DNA of 53,192 nt from an uncultured Pseudomonadota bacterium (GTDB lineage: Bacteria > Desulfobacterota > Desulfobulbia > Desulfobulbales > Desulfurivibrionaceae): the NCBI GenBank assembly GCA_937868185.1, contig CALMMG010000133.1:1-53192 (forward strand). The letters are read 5' to 3'. The notes below the pieces were generated by a model. It ran no database searches and was not told the origin of the DNA. It saw only the letters and a program-made list of their open reading frames with translations. This document shows, one piece after another, positions 32,557 through 41,682 of this stretch (the first letter of the stretch is position 1; each line of letters begins with the position of its first letter). Made by a program: the position numbers and the translations under genes.

Positions 32557-33885
32557 TCACTCCTTGACACTGACAAAAATCCCCTGGTTCGGCGGATCCA
32601 AGTCATAATAGCGCTTCAGCAGCATGATACTGGACGCGGCAAGAACGGTTCCCTTGGTGAGCAATAAAATCCCGGTGCCGCTGAACACATCCCGGCTCGC
32701 CTCCATTCCCTCCTGCAGGTCATTGGGCAGCAATTCGATCTCGACGTGGTCTGTCCTGGGCCGGATCTTTTTATAAAAGATTTCTGCCTGCTCAAAAACC
32801 ACGGGGATCAGCTTGGGGTCGAATAATGTTCCCTTCTGAAGCTCCACCTCCTTGCGCAGGAGCTCAAAACCTGTGCCCCCCATACCTTTACGGATTTTCG
32901 TATCAATATAATCGGTTAGGGCAATGATCCGAGCACCCAGGGGGATGTCTGCCTTCTTCAACCCATCGGGAAAGCCGCTGCCGTCATAGTGTTCATGATG
33001 GGCGCGGATGAGCAGCCCGGCCTCCCGCAGCTCTTCAATCCGGTCAATGGCCGCCTGGCCGCGGACCGGATGCTGGAGATACTCTTCCCGTTCCGCAAAA
33101 TTCATCTGCTCAGCCTCCCGCGCCAGCATGAGGTCGGGAATCCCTATTTTGCCGATATCATGGAGCAGGGCCCCCACCATGATAGTTTCCCGCTCCTCGC
33201 TCTCCAGGCCGAGTTGCTTGGCAACATTCACCGAGACCTCAGCAACATTGCGGGAATGGGTCCGCATCCCTTTGTTCCGCAACTCGATGAGCCCGGAAAA
33301 AGCAACGATGGTGTTCTTGAAATTGACCCGTAATTTGCTGTTGATAGCCCGCACACTATCGTAACTCTTCTGGAGTTCCATGGTCTGTTCCTGAACAATG
33401 GATTCCAGCTCCGTGTTCCACTTCTTCAATTCGGCGTTCTGCTGCTTGACAATGGCAGCCAACCGCTTGTTTTCCGTGAGCAGGTGATACATGTGCAAAG
33501 CGCCCTTGACTGCATGGACAAGCTCCTCGTCGTTCCAGGGCTTATTCAGATAGCGAAAGGTTCCGCCCCGGTTGATGGCGTCAATGGCCGCATTGACATC
33601 GGCATAGCCGGTGAGCAGAATCCGGATGGACTGGGGGGAAATCGCCTTGGATTTTTCCAAAAAATCAACCCCGGTCATCTCCGGCATCCTCTGATCGGAG
33701 ACAATGACCCCAACCTCCTTCTCCCGGGCCAAAATTTCCAACCCCTGAGCCCCGGATGCGGCCGTGAAGACCTCGACCTCTTCATCCATAAAAAGCCGGC
33801 GCAGGGAACGGAGGATATTTTCCTCATCGTCCACAAAAAGAATCTTCCCCTTTTCCGGGGAGGAAGGGGTTGGTCTCTCGCTCAT
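32557..33885 (-). CDS. Response regulator with HD-GYP-like output domain
   Basis: A 442-residue protein. A receiver (about 13-130) has its phosphoacceptor in VIVSDQRMPEM and KPW at the end. A coiled coil follows (about 135-185), then an HD domain (about 190-345) with GALLHDIGKIG and HHEHYDGSGFPDG. The GYP of classical HD-GYP enzymes reads GFP here (Tyr to Phe), so c-di-GMP phosphodiesterase activity is likely but not assured. The last about 95 residues are an extra domain. Its start overlaps the stop of the REC/PAS gene (ATGA), so the two are translated together. Confidence 0.85.
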   Translation of the reverse strand: MSERPTPSSPEKGKILFVDDEENILRSLRRLFMDEEVEVFTAASGAQGLEILAREKEVGVIVSDQRMPEMTGVDFLEKSKAISPQSIRILLTGYADVNAAIDAINRGGTFRYLNKPWNDEELVHAVKGALHMYHLLTENKRLAAIVKQQNAELKKWNTELESIVQEQTMELQKSYDSVRAINSKLRVNFKNTIVAFSGLIELRNKGMRTHSRNVAEVSVNVAKQLGLESEERETIMVGALLHDIGKIGIPDLMLAREAEQMNFAEREEYLQHPVRGQAAIDRIEELREAGLLIRAHHEHYDGSGFPDGLKKADIPLGARIIALTDYIDTKIRKGMGGTGFELLRKEVELQKGTLFDPKLIPVVFEQAEIFYKKIRPRTDHVEIELLPNDLQEGMEASRDVFSGTGILLLTKGTVLAASSIMLLKRYYDLDPPNQGIFVSVKE

Positions 33886-34763
33886 TGTTTTTCCTCATTT
33901 CCCGATACAGCAGAGGCCGGGTCCGCTTCATGACGTATCCCCCCGCAATCTCCACTATCAAACACCAGCACCGTCCCGGCTTGGCCGCCCGCCTCGTCCA
34001 TCATGGCTGCCCGCACGCAAAACTGCCGCCCGGCAAGGGCAAGCACCCTGCTGACAACCTTGTCTGGCCGCGCCTCCGCCAGCAGGGCGCCCCACTCAGG
34101 CGGCAGAACCTCCGCCGCATCCGCACCCAGTTGTGAGTGGCGAAAACCACGCAACACCTCTTCGGCAAAGCGATTCCGCTGTACCAACACTCCCGCCCGG
34201 TCAAAACCAACCACTCCCATGGGCAGGATGTCCAGGATGACCTGACTGTGCCTGAGCACCTTGTTCTGAAACAAAAGCTCTTCCGTACGCTCCGCCACCT
34301 TCTCTTCAAGCTGGACGGCAATACGGGACAGCTCATCGTTGGCTTGCCGCAGCTGTTCGTTGAGTTCGTTATTGGCCTGAACCAAGAAATAGCTCTCCAC
34401 CGCCTTGGCGATGGTTATTTTCAGCTCGTCATCGTTCCAAGGTTTGGGGATGAACTTGTAAACCTGTCCTTCGTTGATCGCCGCCACCACGGCCGCGGTA
34501 TCAGCATAGCCGGAAAGCACGATGCGGATGGTCTCGGGCCAGCGGTCATGCACCTCTTTAAAAAAAGCGACCCCGTCCATCTCCGGCATCCGGTAGTCGG
34601 AGATCACCACCTGCACCGGCTGGTGCTGCGCCAGAATGGCGAGCCCCTCCTGACCTGATTCCGCAGTGAGGATTTCATAATCCTCATCCATAAAAAGCCG
34701 TTTCAGGGATTTCAAGACGTTCGCCTCGTCATCCACGCAGAGAATTGTCACATCTTCTAACAT
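33882..34763 (-). CDS. Response regulator with coiled-coil and PAS-like domain
   Basis: A 293-residue protein. Its receiver (about 6-122, VVISDYRMPEMDG, KPWND) is close in wording to those of the HD-GYP-like and EAL proteins nearby. A coiled coil (about 130-170) and a PAS-like region (about 175-280, GVVGFDRAGVLVQRNRFAEE) follow. No kinase or output enzyme is attached. It could pass a phosphate or a conformational signal to its neighbours. It lies 10 bp after the two-CW kinase gene and overlaps the HD-GYP-like gene, giving a three-gene unit: kinase, REC-PAS, REC-HD-GYP. Confidence 0.82.
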   Translation of the reverse strand: MLEDVTILCVDDEANVLKSLKRLFMDEDYEILTAESGQEGLAILAQHQPVQVVISDYRMPEMDGVAFFKEVHDRWPETIRIVLSGYADTAAVVAAINEGQVYKFIPKPWNDDELKITIAKAVESYFLVQANNELNEQLRQANDELSRIAVQLEEKVAERTEELLFQNKVLRHSQVILDILPMGVVGFDRAGVLVQRNRFAEEVLRGFRHSQLGADAAEVLPPEWGALLAEARPDKVVSRVLALAGRQFCVRAAMMDEAGGQAGTVLVFDSGDCGGIRHEADPASAVSGNEEKQ

Positions 34764-34773
34764 CCCGCAGCCC

Positions 34774-36729
34774 TCACTCGGTCTTGACCGGCAAGGTCAC
34801 GACAAAGGTTGTCCCCTTGCCCACCTCGCTGGTCACTTCAATCTTGCCCCCATGCTTCTTGGTGACGATATCGTAGGTTATGCTCAACCCCAGGCCGGTG
34901 CCCTTGCCCACCTCCTTGGTGGTGAAAAACGGCTCAAAAATCCGGTTGAGATTTTCCGGAGGGATGCCACCGCCTGTGTCGGCAATGGCAATGGTTATCT
35001 CCGTTTCACTCGCCCTGGTGGTGATCACGATCTCGCCCTTGGTTTCGATGGCATGCGCCGCATTGACCAGCAGATTCATAAACACCTGGTTCAGCTGCTG
35101 CGGATAGCATAGGGTCTGGGGAAGATCGCCATACTCTTTTTTTACCGTACATTTGTATTTAAGCTCATTCCAGATGATATTCAGGGTGTCATCCAGACAC
35201 TGGTTGATATCGGCCATACTGTGGTCGGACTGATCAATCCGGGAAAAACTTTTCAGATTCTGGACGATCTTGCGGACCCGGTCAACGCCATCCAGGGATT
35301 CAGCAATCAGGGAGGGCAGGTCTTCGAGGATCGCTTCGATCTTGAGCTGCTTGCGGACCTCCGCTAAGCGGAGTCCACGGTCATCACCCGCTTCCTGGGG
35401 AAAGATCTCCGCCTGGGTCTTTAAAAATTCCGCCACCCGCGCCGTGTATTTCTGCAGGGTGCCCAGGTTGCTGGTAACAAAGCCGATGGGGTTGTTGATC
35501 TCGTGGGCCACGCCTGCGGCCAGCTGGCCGATGGAGGCCATTTTTTCCTGCTGGACAAACTGGGACTGGGTTGCCTTCAGTTCATCGTAGGCACCCTGCA
35601 ACTCACGGTTCTTTTTTTCTATGATCTGCATCATATGGCTAAACTGAATGCCGATCCGCACCACCGGATCATCGGCCGCCTCCTGGTAAAATTCGCAGGC
35701 CAGACAATCGTTGATCTTTTGCGCGAACTTGCCCTGCACCTTCCCCTTGCAGTGGGTTCCGGAAATGGTCCAACATTGCAGGGGCTCCCGCCCGAAACAA
35801 CCACAGCTTTTCTGACCACAGTCCATCATCTTCCAGCACGGTTCATAGTCCGGCGGCAGGGTGAAAAAAATCTCTCCTCCATTCCCATTGTTGGTGACCC
35901 GCTGGATCATGGAGGACATCTCCGCCAGGGCGCTTTCGAGCCTTTTCCTGTCCTGCTCGACCCTGAGCAGAATCCGCTTGCGTTCGGAGATATCCTGCAG
36001 GGTCATAATCCGCAGCTGTGCGCCGTTTTTTACTTCGGGCAGATAGCACGCCAGGTGGAAAATCCTGCCGCTGGCCTCATGGAGTAATTCATCCGGGTGA
36101 TCGTCGGTCTGGCTCGGATTCCGGCGCAAACCAATTTCCCGAAAAAGATTTTCCCATCTCCGGCCAAGAATCTCCGGGTACGGCTTGCCAAAAAGATCGC
36201 ACACCGCCTTGTTGCAGCGCTGCACCTCCCCGGCTGCATCCACCAGAAGGACCAGCTGGGAAACCCCGTCCATGGTCATGGTCCATTCATCCTTGGCCCG
36301 TTTGACCTGGGAAAAAAGCTGCCTCAGCGCTTCATGTTCCTGTTGCGCCAACGACCCGGCCGGATCGGTTTCGGCAAGGGCCCTCGCCTGCAGGAGAAGG
36401 TCTGTCTCCCCTGCCCTTTCGCCGGCAAGCGGAGAAACGACAAGCGCATACGCCCCCGCATAGGGCTTTTCGCCAAAGAATCCCTCCTGCGTCCAGCAAA
36501 CCGGCTTGTTTTCGGCAATTGCCTTGGCAATCTGGCAATCCGCAAGACAATCTCCAGCACCCTCCCGTCCGCAAAACAACCCGCAACTGGACATCCCTTC
36601 GCCAGAAAGGACAAGTCCGGTAAGCTCCCTGGCCGCCCTGTTCATGAACAGAATCTGCCTGGCCGAGGTAACGACGAAGAGCGGATCGCTTATATTTTCA
36701 AATAATATCATATAATTGGCTAAAAACAT
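34774..36729 (-). CDS. PAS histidine kinase with two-CW cysteine domain
   Basis: A 651-residue cytoplasmic kinase. PAS-1 (about 5-105) holds a cysteine cluster ([17 protein letters not shown], plus a CW pair). PAS-2 is at about 150-255. A two-CW type domain (about 296-350) has CW at 298-299, CW at 319-320, further cysteines at 304, 309, 311 and 327, and CLAC at 342-345. The H-box is [12 protein letters not shown] (His about 409), followed by N, G1 and G2 boxes. The cysteines suggest redox or metal sensing (inference). The kinase core resembles those at 41683 and 44173 but is clearly diverged. It is the first gene of the three-gene unit. Confidence 0.88.
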   Translation of the reverse strand: MFLANYMILFENISDPLFVVTSARQILFMNRAARELTGLVLSGEGMSSCGLFCGREGAGDCLADCQIAKAIAENKPVCWTQEGFFGEKPYAGAYALVVSPLAGERAGETDLLLQARALAETDPAGSLAQQEHEALRQLFSQVKRAKDEWTMTMDGVSQLVLLVDAAGEVQRCNKAVCDLFGKPYPEILGRRWENLFREIGLRRNPSQTDDHPDELLHEASGRIFHLACYLPEVKNGAQLRIMTLQDISERKRILLRVEQDRKRLESALAEMSSMIQRVTNNGNGGEIFFTLPPDYEPCWKMMDCGQKSCGCFGREPLQCWTISGTHCKGKVQGKFAQKINDCLACEFYQEAADDPVVRIGIQFSHMMQIIEKKNRELQGAYDELKATQSQFVQQEKMASIGQLAAGVAHEINNPIGFVTSNLGTLQKYTARVAEFLKTQAEIFPQEAGDDRGLRLAEVRKQLKIEAILEDLPSLIAESLDGVDRVRKIVQNLKSFSRIDQSDHSMADINQCLDDTLNIIWNELKYKCTVKKEYGDLPQTLCYPQQLNQVFMNLLVNAAHAIETKGEIVITTRASETEITIAIADTGGGIPPENLNRIFEPFFTTKEVGKGTGLGLSITYDIVTKKHGGKIEVTSEVGKGTTFVVTLPVKTE

Positions 36730-36865
36730 ATACCCTCGCTCCGCATTTTCCCAATGACACGCATGCCGAATCGCACGGCAATAACCAAAGGTAACGAATC
36801 AACACCGGGACTTCATGTGCGACCAAGTCCCCCTCCCTTTGCGGGATGGGGATACACAACAGAGA

Positions 36866-39007
36866 TCAAGGCCGCAGTGGAGATTCCCGCCGCTGCTTGA
36901 TAACTCCTTCGTAATACTGGAAAGCCTCACGGATCTGAGTACGCAACGGCTGTATGTCCCAGGGCTTGCTGAAAAATTTATAGATAGCCCCCTCATTGAT
37001 CGCCTGAACAACAACGTCCATTTCCGCATACCCAGTAAGAATGATCCGCACAGTATCCGGATAGAGCACCTTGACACGGCTCAGAAACTCGGTACCGCTC
37101 ATCCCGGGCATCCGCTGGTCGGAAAGAATCACCTGCACCTGATTTTTCGCCAAAAGGTCAAGTCCCTCGTAGGCGCTTTCCGCAGCGAGAACCTCATATC
37201 CTTCATCTGCCAACACCCGCTGCAGGGCAGTAAGAACAGGAATATCATCATCAACAAGCAGCAGGGTCCGCGATTGGTGCGAGGCTTCCAAAGCCGGAAA
37301 TTTCTTACCCTGACGCAACAACTCGGAAAACTCCTCAGCCGGAAGGGGTTTGCTAAAAAAATACCCCTGTATTTGATCACAGCCGTTTTGCCATAGATAG
37401 CCGACCTGAGCCTCGTCTTCAACGCCTTCGGCCACCACCTCAAGCCGCATCCGATGGGCCAACGCGATAACCGAGGTGGCGATGGTTGCGGCGCCGGGAT
37501 CGGTAACAATGTCGATGACAAAGGAACGGTCAATCTTCATTTGGTCGATGGGAAACCGGCTCAAATAGGCGAGGCTGGAATACCCGGTGCCGAAATCATC
37601 CAGAGAAAGGCGGAGCCCGAGGCGCTTCAAAGCGGTCATCCGTGCCACCGCTTCTTCCGGCTTGTCCATCAGCATACTTTCGGTCAGTTCCAGCATCAGG
37701 TGCGAAGGCGCCACACCATAACGCGCCAAAGCCTTACCGATCACCTCCTCCAGTCCACCACACCGAAACTGCCGGGCCGAGACATTAACCGCCACCTTAA
37801 TCTCTGCCAGTCCTGCATCCCGCCAGGCATACATCTGCCGACAGGCCTCTTGGATTACCCAGGCGCCGATACCCTCGATCAAGCCATTTTTCTCCGCGGC
37901 GGGAATAAACTCCAGCGGCGGCACCATGCCGCAACCGGGGCGTTGCCAGCGGAGCAGAGCCTCGGCCCCCGCGATCCGGCCGCTCCGCAGATCGACCTTG
38001 GGCTGGTAATAGAGGAGAAATTCCTCCTGTTCCAGAGCTTGGCGCAGTGCGTCCTCCAAAATCAAAGTGGTCCGGGCCTGGACATTGAGCGCACTGGTAT
38101 AATAACAGAACTGATTGCCCCCCAGCTCCTTGGCCCGGTGGACCGCCGAATCGGCCCCGACCAACAGGGCTGGGGCCGTGGCGCCATCCTGGGGATAAAC
38201 GCTGATACCGACGCTGGCCCGCACATATGCCTTGTCACCATCCGCCAGGATGAACGGTGCCTCCAGTGCTGCCTGTATCCTCCGTGCCAGGATTTCCGAT
38301 TCCTGGTAGTCATGCAGCGCGTCCAGCACCAAAACGAATTGGTCCCCGCCCAACCGCGACAGGGTGTCTTCCCCCCGCAGCATAGTTTGCAGCCTGTGAG
38401 TGACCGCAACCAGCAGATCATCGCCTACGGCATGGCCGAAGCTGTCGTTGATGATCTTAAACTGATCCAGATCGATAACCAGCACCGCAGCCCGTTTCTC
38501 CTCACGACTGGCCCGTTCCAGGGTATGCTGCAACCGGGCCTCCATAAGCAGCCGGTTGGGCAGGCCGGTGAGAGGGTCATAATGAACCAACCGCTGAAGC
38601 CGCTCTTCAGTCAGCTTGAGTTGGCTAAGGTCGGAAGCCACGCCCACGTAATGGGTAGGGTTTCCCTGTTCGTTGCGAATTGCATTGAGGGTGAGCAGCT
38701 CGGGATAGATTTCACCGTTCTTGCGCCGGTTCCAGATCTCGCCCTGCCAATGCCCGGTTTCCTGTAATGTTGCCCACATGGCCTGGTAAAACAGCTGATC
38801 GTGCCTCCCGGACTTCAAAATGCTGGGTTTTTCACCAAGAACCTCAGCCTCATCATATCCGGTAATCTCGGTAAAAGCCGGATTGACGGCAAGTATCTTT
38901 GGACCAAGATCGGTGATGATCACCGCATCGCTGATGCTGGCAAGGATTACGGCATCAAGACGCAACACCTCTTCCGGCGTCCATACCGATCTGCAAAAAT
39001 CCATCAT
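36866..39007 (-). CDS. PAS-GGDEF(degenerate)-EAL-REC protein, probable c-di-GMP phosphodiesterase
   Basis: A 713-residue protein: PAS (about 15-130), GGDEF (about 135-300), EAL (about 320-565) and a C-terminal receiver (about 585-705). The GGDEF signature reads GGDQF, replacing the metal- and catalysis-linked Glu, so cyclase activity is probably lost and the domain may bind GTP as a regulator. The EAL domain looks intact (GAEALLRW, ELTESMLM, DDFGTGYSSL), so hydrolysis of c-di-GMP is expected. The ATG at 39007 has GGAG upstream; a TTG five codons earlier is rejected. A C-terminal REC is the less common order and implies control by a neighbouring kinase. Confidence 0.9.
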   Translation of the reverse strand: MMDFCRSVWTPEEVLRLDAVILASISDAVIITDLGPKILAVNPAFTEITGYDEAEVLGEKPSILKSGRHDQLFYQAMWATLQETGHWQGEIWNRRKNGEIYPELLTLNAIRNEQGNPTHYVGVASDLSQLKLTEERLQRLVHYDPLTGLPNRLLMEARLQHTLERASREEKRAAVLVIDLDQFKIINDSFGHAVGDDLLVAVTHRLQTMLRGEDTLSRLGGDQFVLVLDALHDYQESEILARRIQAALEAPFILADGDKAYVRASVGISVYPQDGATAPALLVGADSAVHRAKELGGNQFCYYTSALNVQARTTLILEDALRQALEQEEFLLYYQPKVDLRSGRIAGAEALLRWQRPGCGMVPPLEFIPAAEKNGLIEGIGAWVIQEACRQMYAWRDAGLAEIKVAVNVSARQFRCGGLEEVIGKALARYGVAPSHLMLELTESMLMDKPEEAVARMTALKRLGLRLSLDDFGTGYSSLAYLSRFPIDQMKIDRSFVIDIVTDPGAATIATSVIALAHRMRLEVVAEGVEDEAQVGYLWQNGCDQIQGYFFSKPLPAEEFSELLRQGKKFPALEASHQSRTLLLVDDDIPVLTALQRVLADEGYEVLAAESAYEGLDLLAKNQVQVILSDQRMPGMSGTEFLSRVKVLYPDTVRIILTGYAEMDVVVQAINEGAIYKFFSKPWDIQPLRTQIREAFQYYEGVIKQRRESPLRP

Positions 39008-39080
39008 GTGCACACTCTCCAAATATTTCAGCTGCCCATAAAGCAGGAAGGGTCTTCACGGCGCGAGGAAAACGGGTCTC

Positions 39081-41453
39081 TCAATGCGACTTACGCTTCT
39101 CCTGCGCTTTATCGAGGACGCTTCTGATTATTTCACTCATCTCTTTCCGCAAAACCGGTTTCAGCAAAAAGGCATCAATCCCCAGGGCCTTGGCTTTGAT
39201 ATCGTCTATCTTGGCGCTGAACCCCGTACAGAGAATGATGGGTATATCCGCTCGTATTTTTTTCATTTCCAGCACCAGTTGATCGCCGGTCAGATACGGC
39301 ATGGTCTGGTCGGTGAGAACCAGATCAAATGCATGGGGCGCAAGGCGAAAAGCCTCCAAGGCCTCAATGCTGCTCGTTTTCGCAGTGACGTGGTAACCAT
39401 GAAATGCCAGGATCTTCTGGATTGATTCGGTGATGGGCAACTCGTCATCCACCAGCAGAATCCGTTCATCACCTGTCACCAGCGGCGTGCTCATGATCGC
39501 GGCCAAACCCTCCTCGGCTTTGCCAAGCACGGGAAAATAGACCTGAAATGAGGCCCCCTGGCCGGGTTCACTGTACACCCGGATGTCCCCCCCGTATTTT
39601 TTCACGATTCCCAAAACAACGGCAAGGCCAAGTCCGGTTCCCTCCCCATGTTTTTTGGTGGTGAAGTAAGGATCAAAGATGCGCTCCATGGTCGTCGCAT
39701 CCATGCCTGGCCCGGTATCACTCACCGAAAGCACGAGGTAGGGCCCGGGGGACAGACGGCGTCCCAGGGTGGCATCGGAAGCGCCGATTTCCTCCTGGGA
39801 CAAAGCCACCTCCATAAGCCCGCCCTGCTCCCGCATGGCATGGTAGGCATTGGTGCAGAGATTCATGACAATCTGGTGGATCTGGGTCGGGTCCGCAAGG
39901 ATGGTAATACCCTCGGCATCAAATCGCTGGACGACCTCTATGGTGCTGGGCAGCGAGGCCTTCAGTAATTTAACGGACTCCTTAACCACCGGGACAATCT
40001 GGACAGGACTTACCTCATGCTCCCGCTCCCGGCTGAAGGTCAGGATCTGTTTCACCAACTCCTTGGCCCGGTTGGCGGCCTTGTATACCTCCTGCAGATT
40101 CTGCCAGTTTGGACTGCCTGGAACCTCCGTGGACATGACCATATCCGTATAGGCAATGATCGGCACCAGGATATTGTTGAAATCGTGGGCGATCCCCCCT
40201 GCCAGGGTGCCGATGGCCTCCATCTTCTGGATCGTACGAATCTGGGTCTCCAGACCGGATTTTTCCTGCTCCGCCAGTTTGCGGGGGGTAATGTTGGTGG
40301 CAACCTCCATCCGGACATATCTGCCGTTGGTCCACTCGATGGCCTGATCCCTACATTCATACCACTCTTTATTCACCGTGTTCTGAAACTCCCACACATA
40401 GACGCCTGTCGGCTTTCCGGCATCATCCAGCAAGCGGTCGTTGGTACAGAAAGCGCACGGCCCGGGCTGATCGGTTTGCAGGGTCTGCCAGCAAGTCTTC
40501 CCGGCAAACTCACCCCAGATATCCCGACCAGCCTTGTTCATAAAGAGCAGCTCATAGGTCTCAAAATCGGCAACGTAGACAAGGGATTCCAGGCTGTCCA
40601 CCAGAATCTTGAACCGTTGCTGGGCATTGTGGGTCTCTGTCTCCATCCGGGTGCGTTCGGTTACATCCCTGATGATGCCGCCAAAATGGGCTTCTCCCTC
40701 CGCAACCCAGTCGGAGATATTGAGTTCCAGGGGAAACTCGCCCCCGTCCTTCCGTCTGCCCTCAAAGGCAAACGCCTTGCCAAGGTACGAGGAGACGCCC
40801 GTGGCAACAAAATTCTGCATCCCCTGCCGATGTCTTTCCTGATATCGCTCGGGCATCAGAATGGTTACCGGCTTTCCCTCAAGCTCCTTTTCGCGATAGC
40901 CGAACATCTTTTCCGCCGCCCTGTTAACCGAAACAATTTCCCCTTGTGTGTTGGCTATTACGATGCCATCGTGCGAGGCTTCGACAAGGGAGTGGAAACG
41001 ATCCTTTGATTTCTGCAAGGTATCGAGCTGATGTTCCAGTGCACGACTCAGTCGCCGATTTTCCTCCAAGGATCTCAAAAGATTGGGCAAGGTCAGCATC
41101 CGCGGCAGAAGCGGGATCAGAAACAGGGCCGTGGCAATGGAGACGAGAGCAGTAATCGCCTTAACAACCCCCTCCTCCCAGTAGGAGGGGACATAGATCG
41201 TCCAGGCGGCCATAAAATGCGTACCGCCGCAGGCAAAAATAAAGGCGCCGAACAGGAGAAACATCCAAAAGAATGGCAGATCCCGCCGCTTAAAAACCAG
41301 ATAAAAAAGCATCCCTGCAATCAGAAAATAGGCCAGGCCGGTGACGAGATCCGAACCGACATGGAGCCAGAGCAGCGCCGGATTCCAGACCAGACAATAG
41401 CCGTGCGGCATAAAATCCGTTGACTGGGAAAATTGTTCCAAAAATTCACGCAT
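39081..41453 (-). CDS. Hybrid histidine kinase with ethylene-receptor-type membrane domain
   Basis: A 790-residue hybrid kinase. Three N-terminal helices (about 28-52, 62-85 and 95-118) match the ethylene-binding domain of plant ETR1. With a constant offset of 10, D25, Y32, I35, I62, C65 and H69 of ETR1 are D35, Y42, I45, I72, C75 and H79 here; P36 is Ala46. C65/H69 bind Cu(I) in ETR1. Then come PAS-1 (about 148-265), PAS-2 (about 280-390), H-box GGIAHDFNN (about 423), ATPase domain, and a C-terminal receiver (about 668-785, LVLTDQTMP). The ATG at 41453 has AAGGA upstream. The ligand in this host is unknown. Confidence 0.88.
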   Translation of the reverse strand: MREFLEQFSQSTDFMPHGYCLVWNPALLWLHVGSDLVTGLAYFLIAGMLFYLVFKRRDLPFFWMFLLFGAFIFACGGTHFMAAWTIYVPSYWEEGVVKAITALVSIATALFLIPLLPRMLTLPNLLRSLEENRRLSRALEHQLDTLQKSKDRFHSLVEASHDGIVIANTQGEIVSVNRAAEKMFGYREKELEGKPVTILMPERYQERHRQGMQNFVATGVSSYLGKAFAFEGRRKDGGEFPLELNISDWVAEGEAHFGGIIRDVTERTRMETETHNAQQRFKILVDSLESLVYVADFETYELLFMNKAGRDIWGEFAGKTCWQTLQTDQPGPCAFCTNDRLLDDAGKPTGVYVWEFQNTVNKEWYECRDQAIEWTNGRYVRMEVATNITPRKLAEQEKSGLETQIRTIQKMEAIGTLAGGIAHDFNNILVPIIAYTDMVMSTEVPGSPNWQNLQEVYKAANRAKELVKQILTFSREREHEVSPVQIVPVVKESVKLLKASLPSTIEVVQRFDAEGITILADPTQIHQIVMNLCTNAYHAMREQGGLMEVALSQEEIGASDATLGRRLSPGPYLVLSVSDTGPGMDATTMERIFDPYFTTKKHGEGTGLGLAVVLGIVKKYGGDIRVYSEPGQGASFQVYFPVLGKAEEGLAAIMSTPLVTGDERILLVDDELPITESIQKILAFHGYHVTAKTSSIEALEAFRLAPHAFDLVLTDQTMPYLTGDQLVLEMKKIRADIPIILCTGFSAKIDDIKAKALGIDAFLLKPVLRKEMSEIIRSVLDKAQEKRKSH

Positions 41454-41682
41454 GCAAAAATCCTTTTCTCGCAAGAGGGAAGAGATGCTCTTCTGCCCTT
41501 ATATGACGGCCCGTATCCAGAGATATGGTATCATAATCCGCCGGGAAGAAGAGATAAAAAAAGGAGTGGCGGCAAGGTCAAATTGCACGAAGAAAAACAC
41601 CAATTAGACACCGCCCCGCACCTGTGCTACTATGATGCCCAAATCAGCTTCTTCCTGCCAAAAAATGGGGGCACCATCCCAG

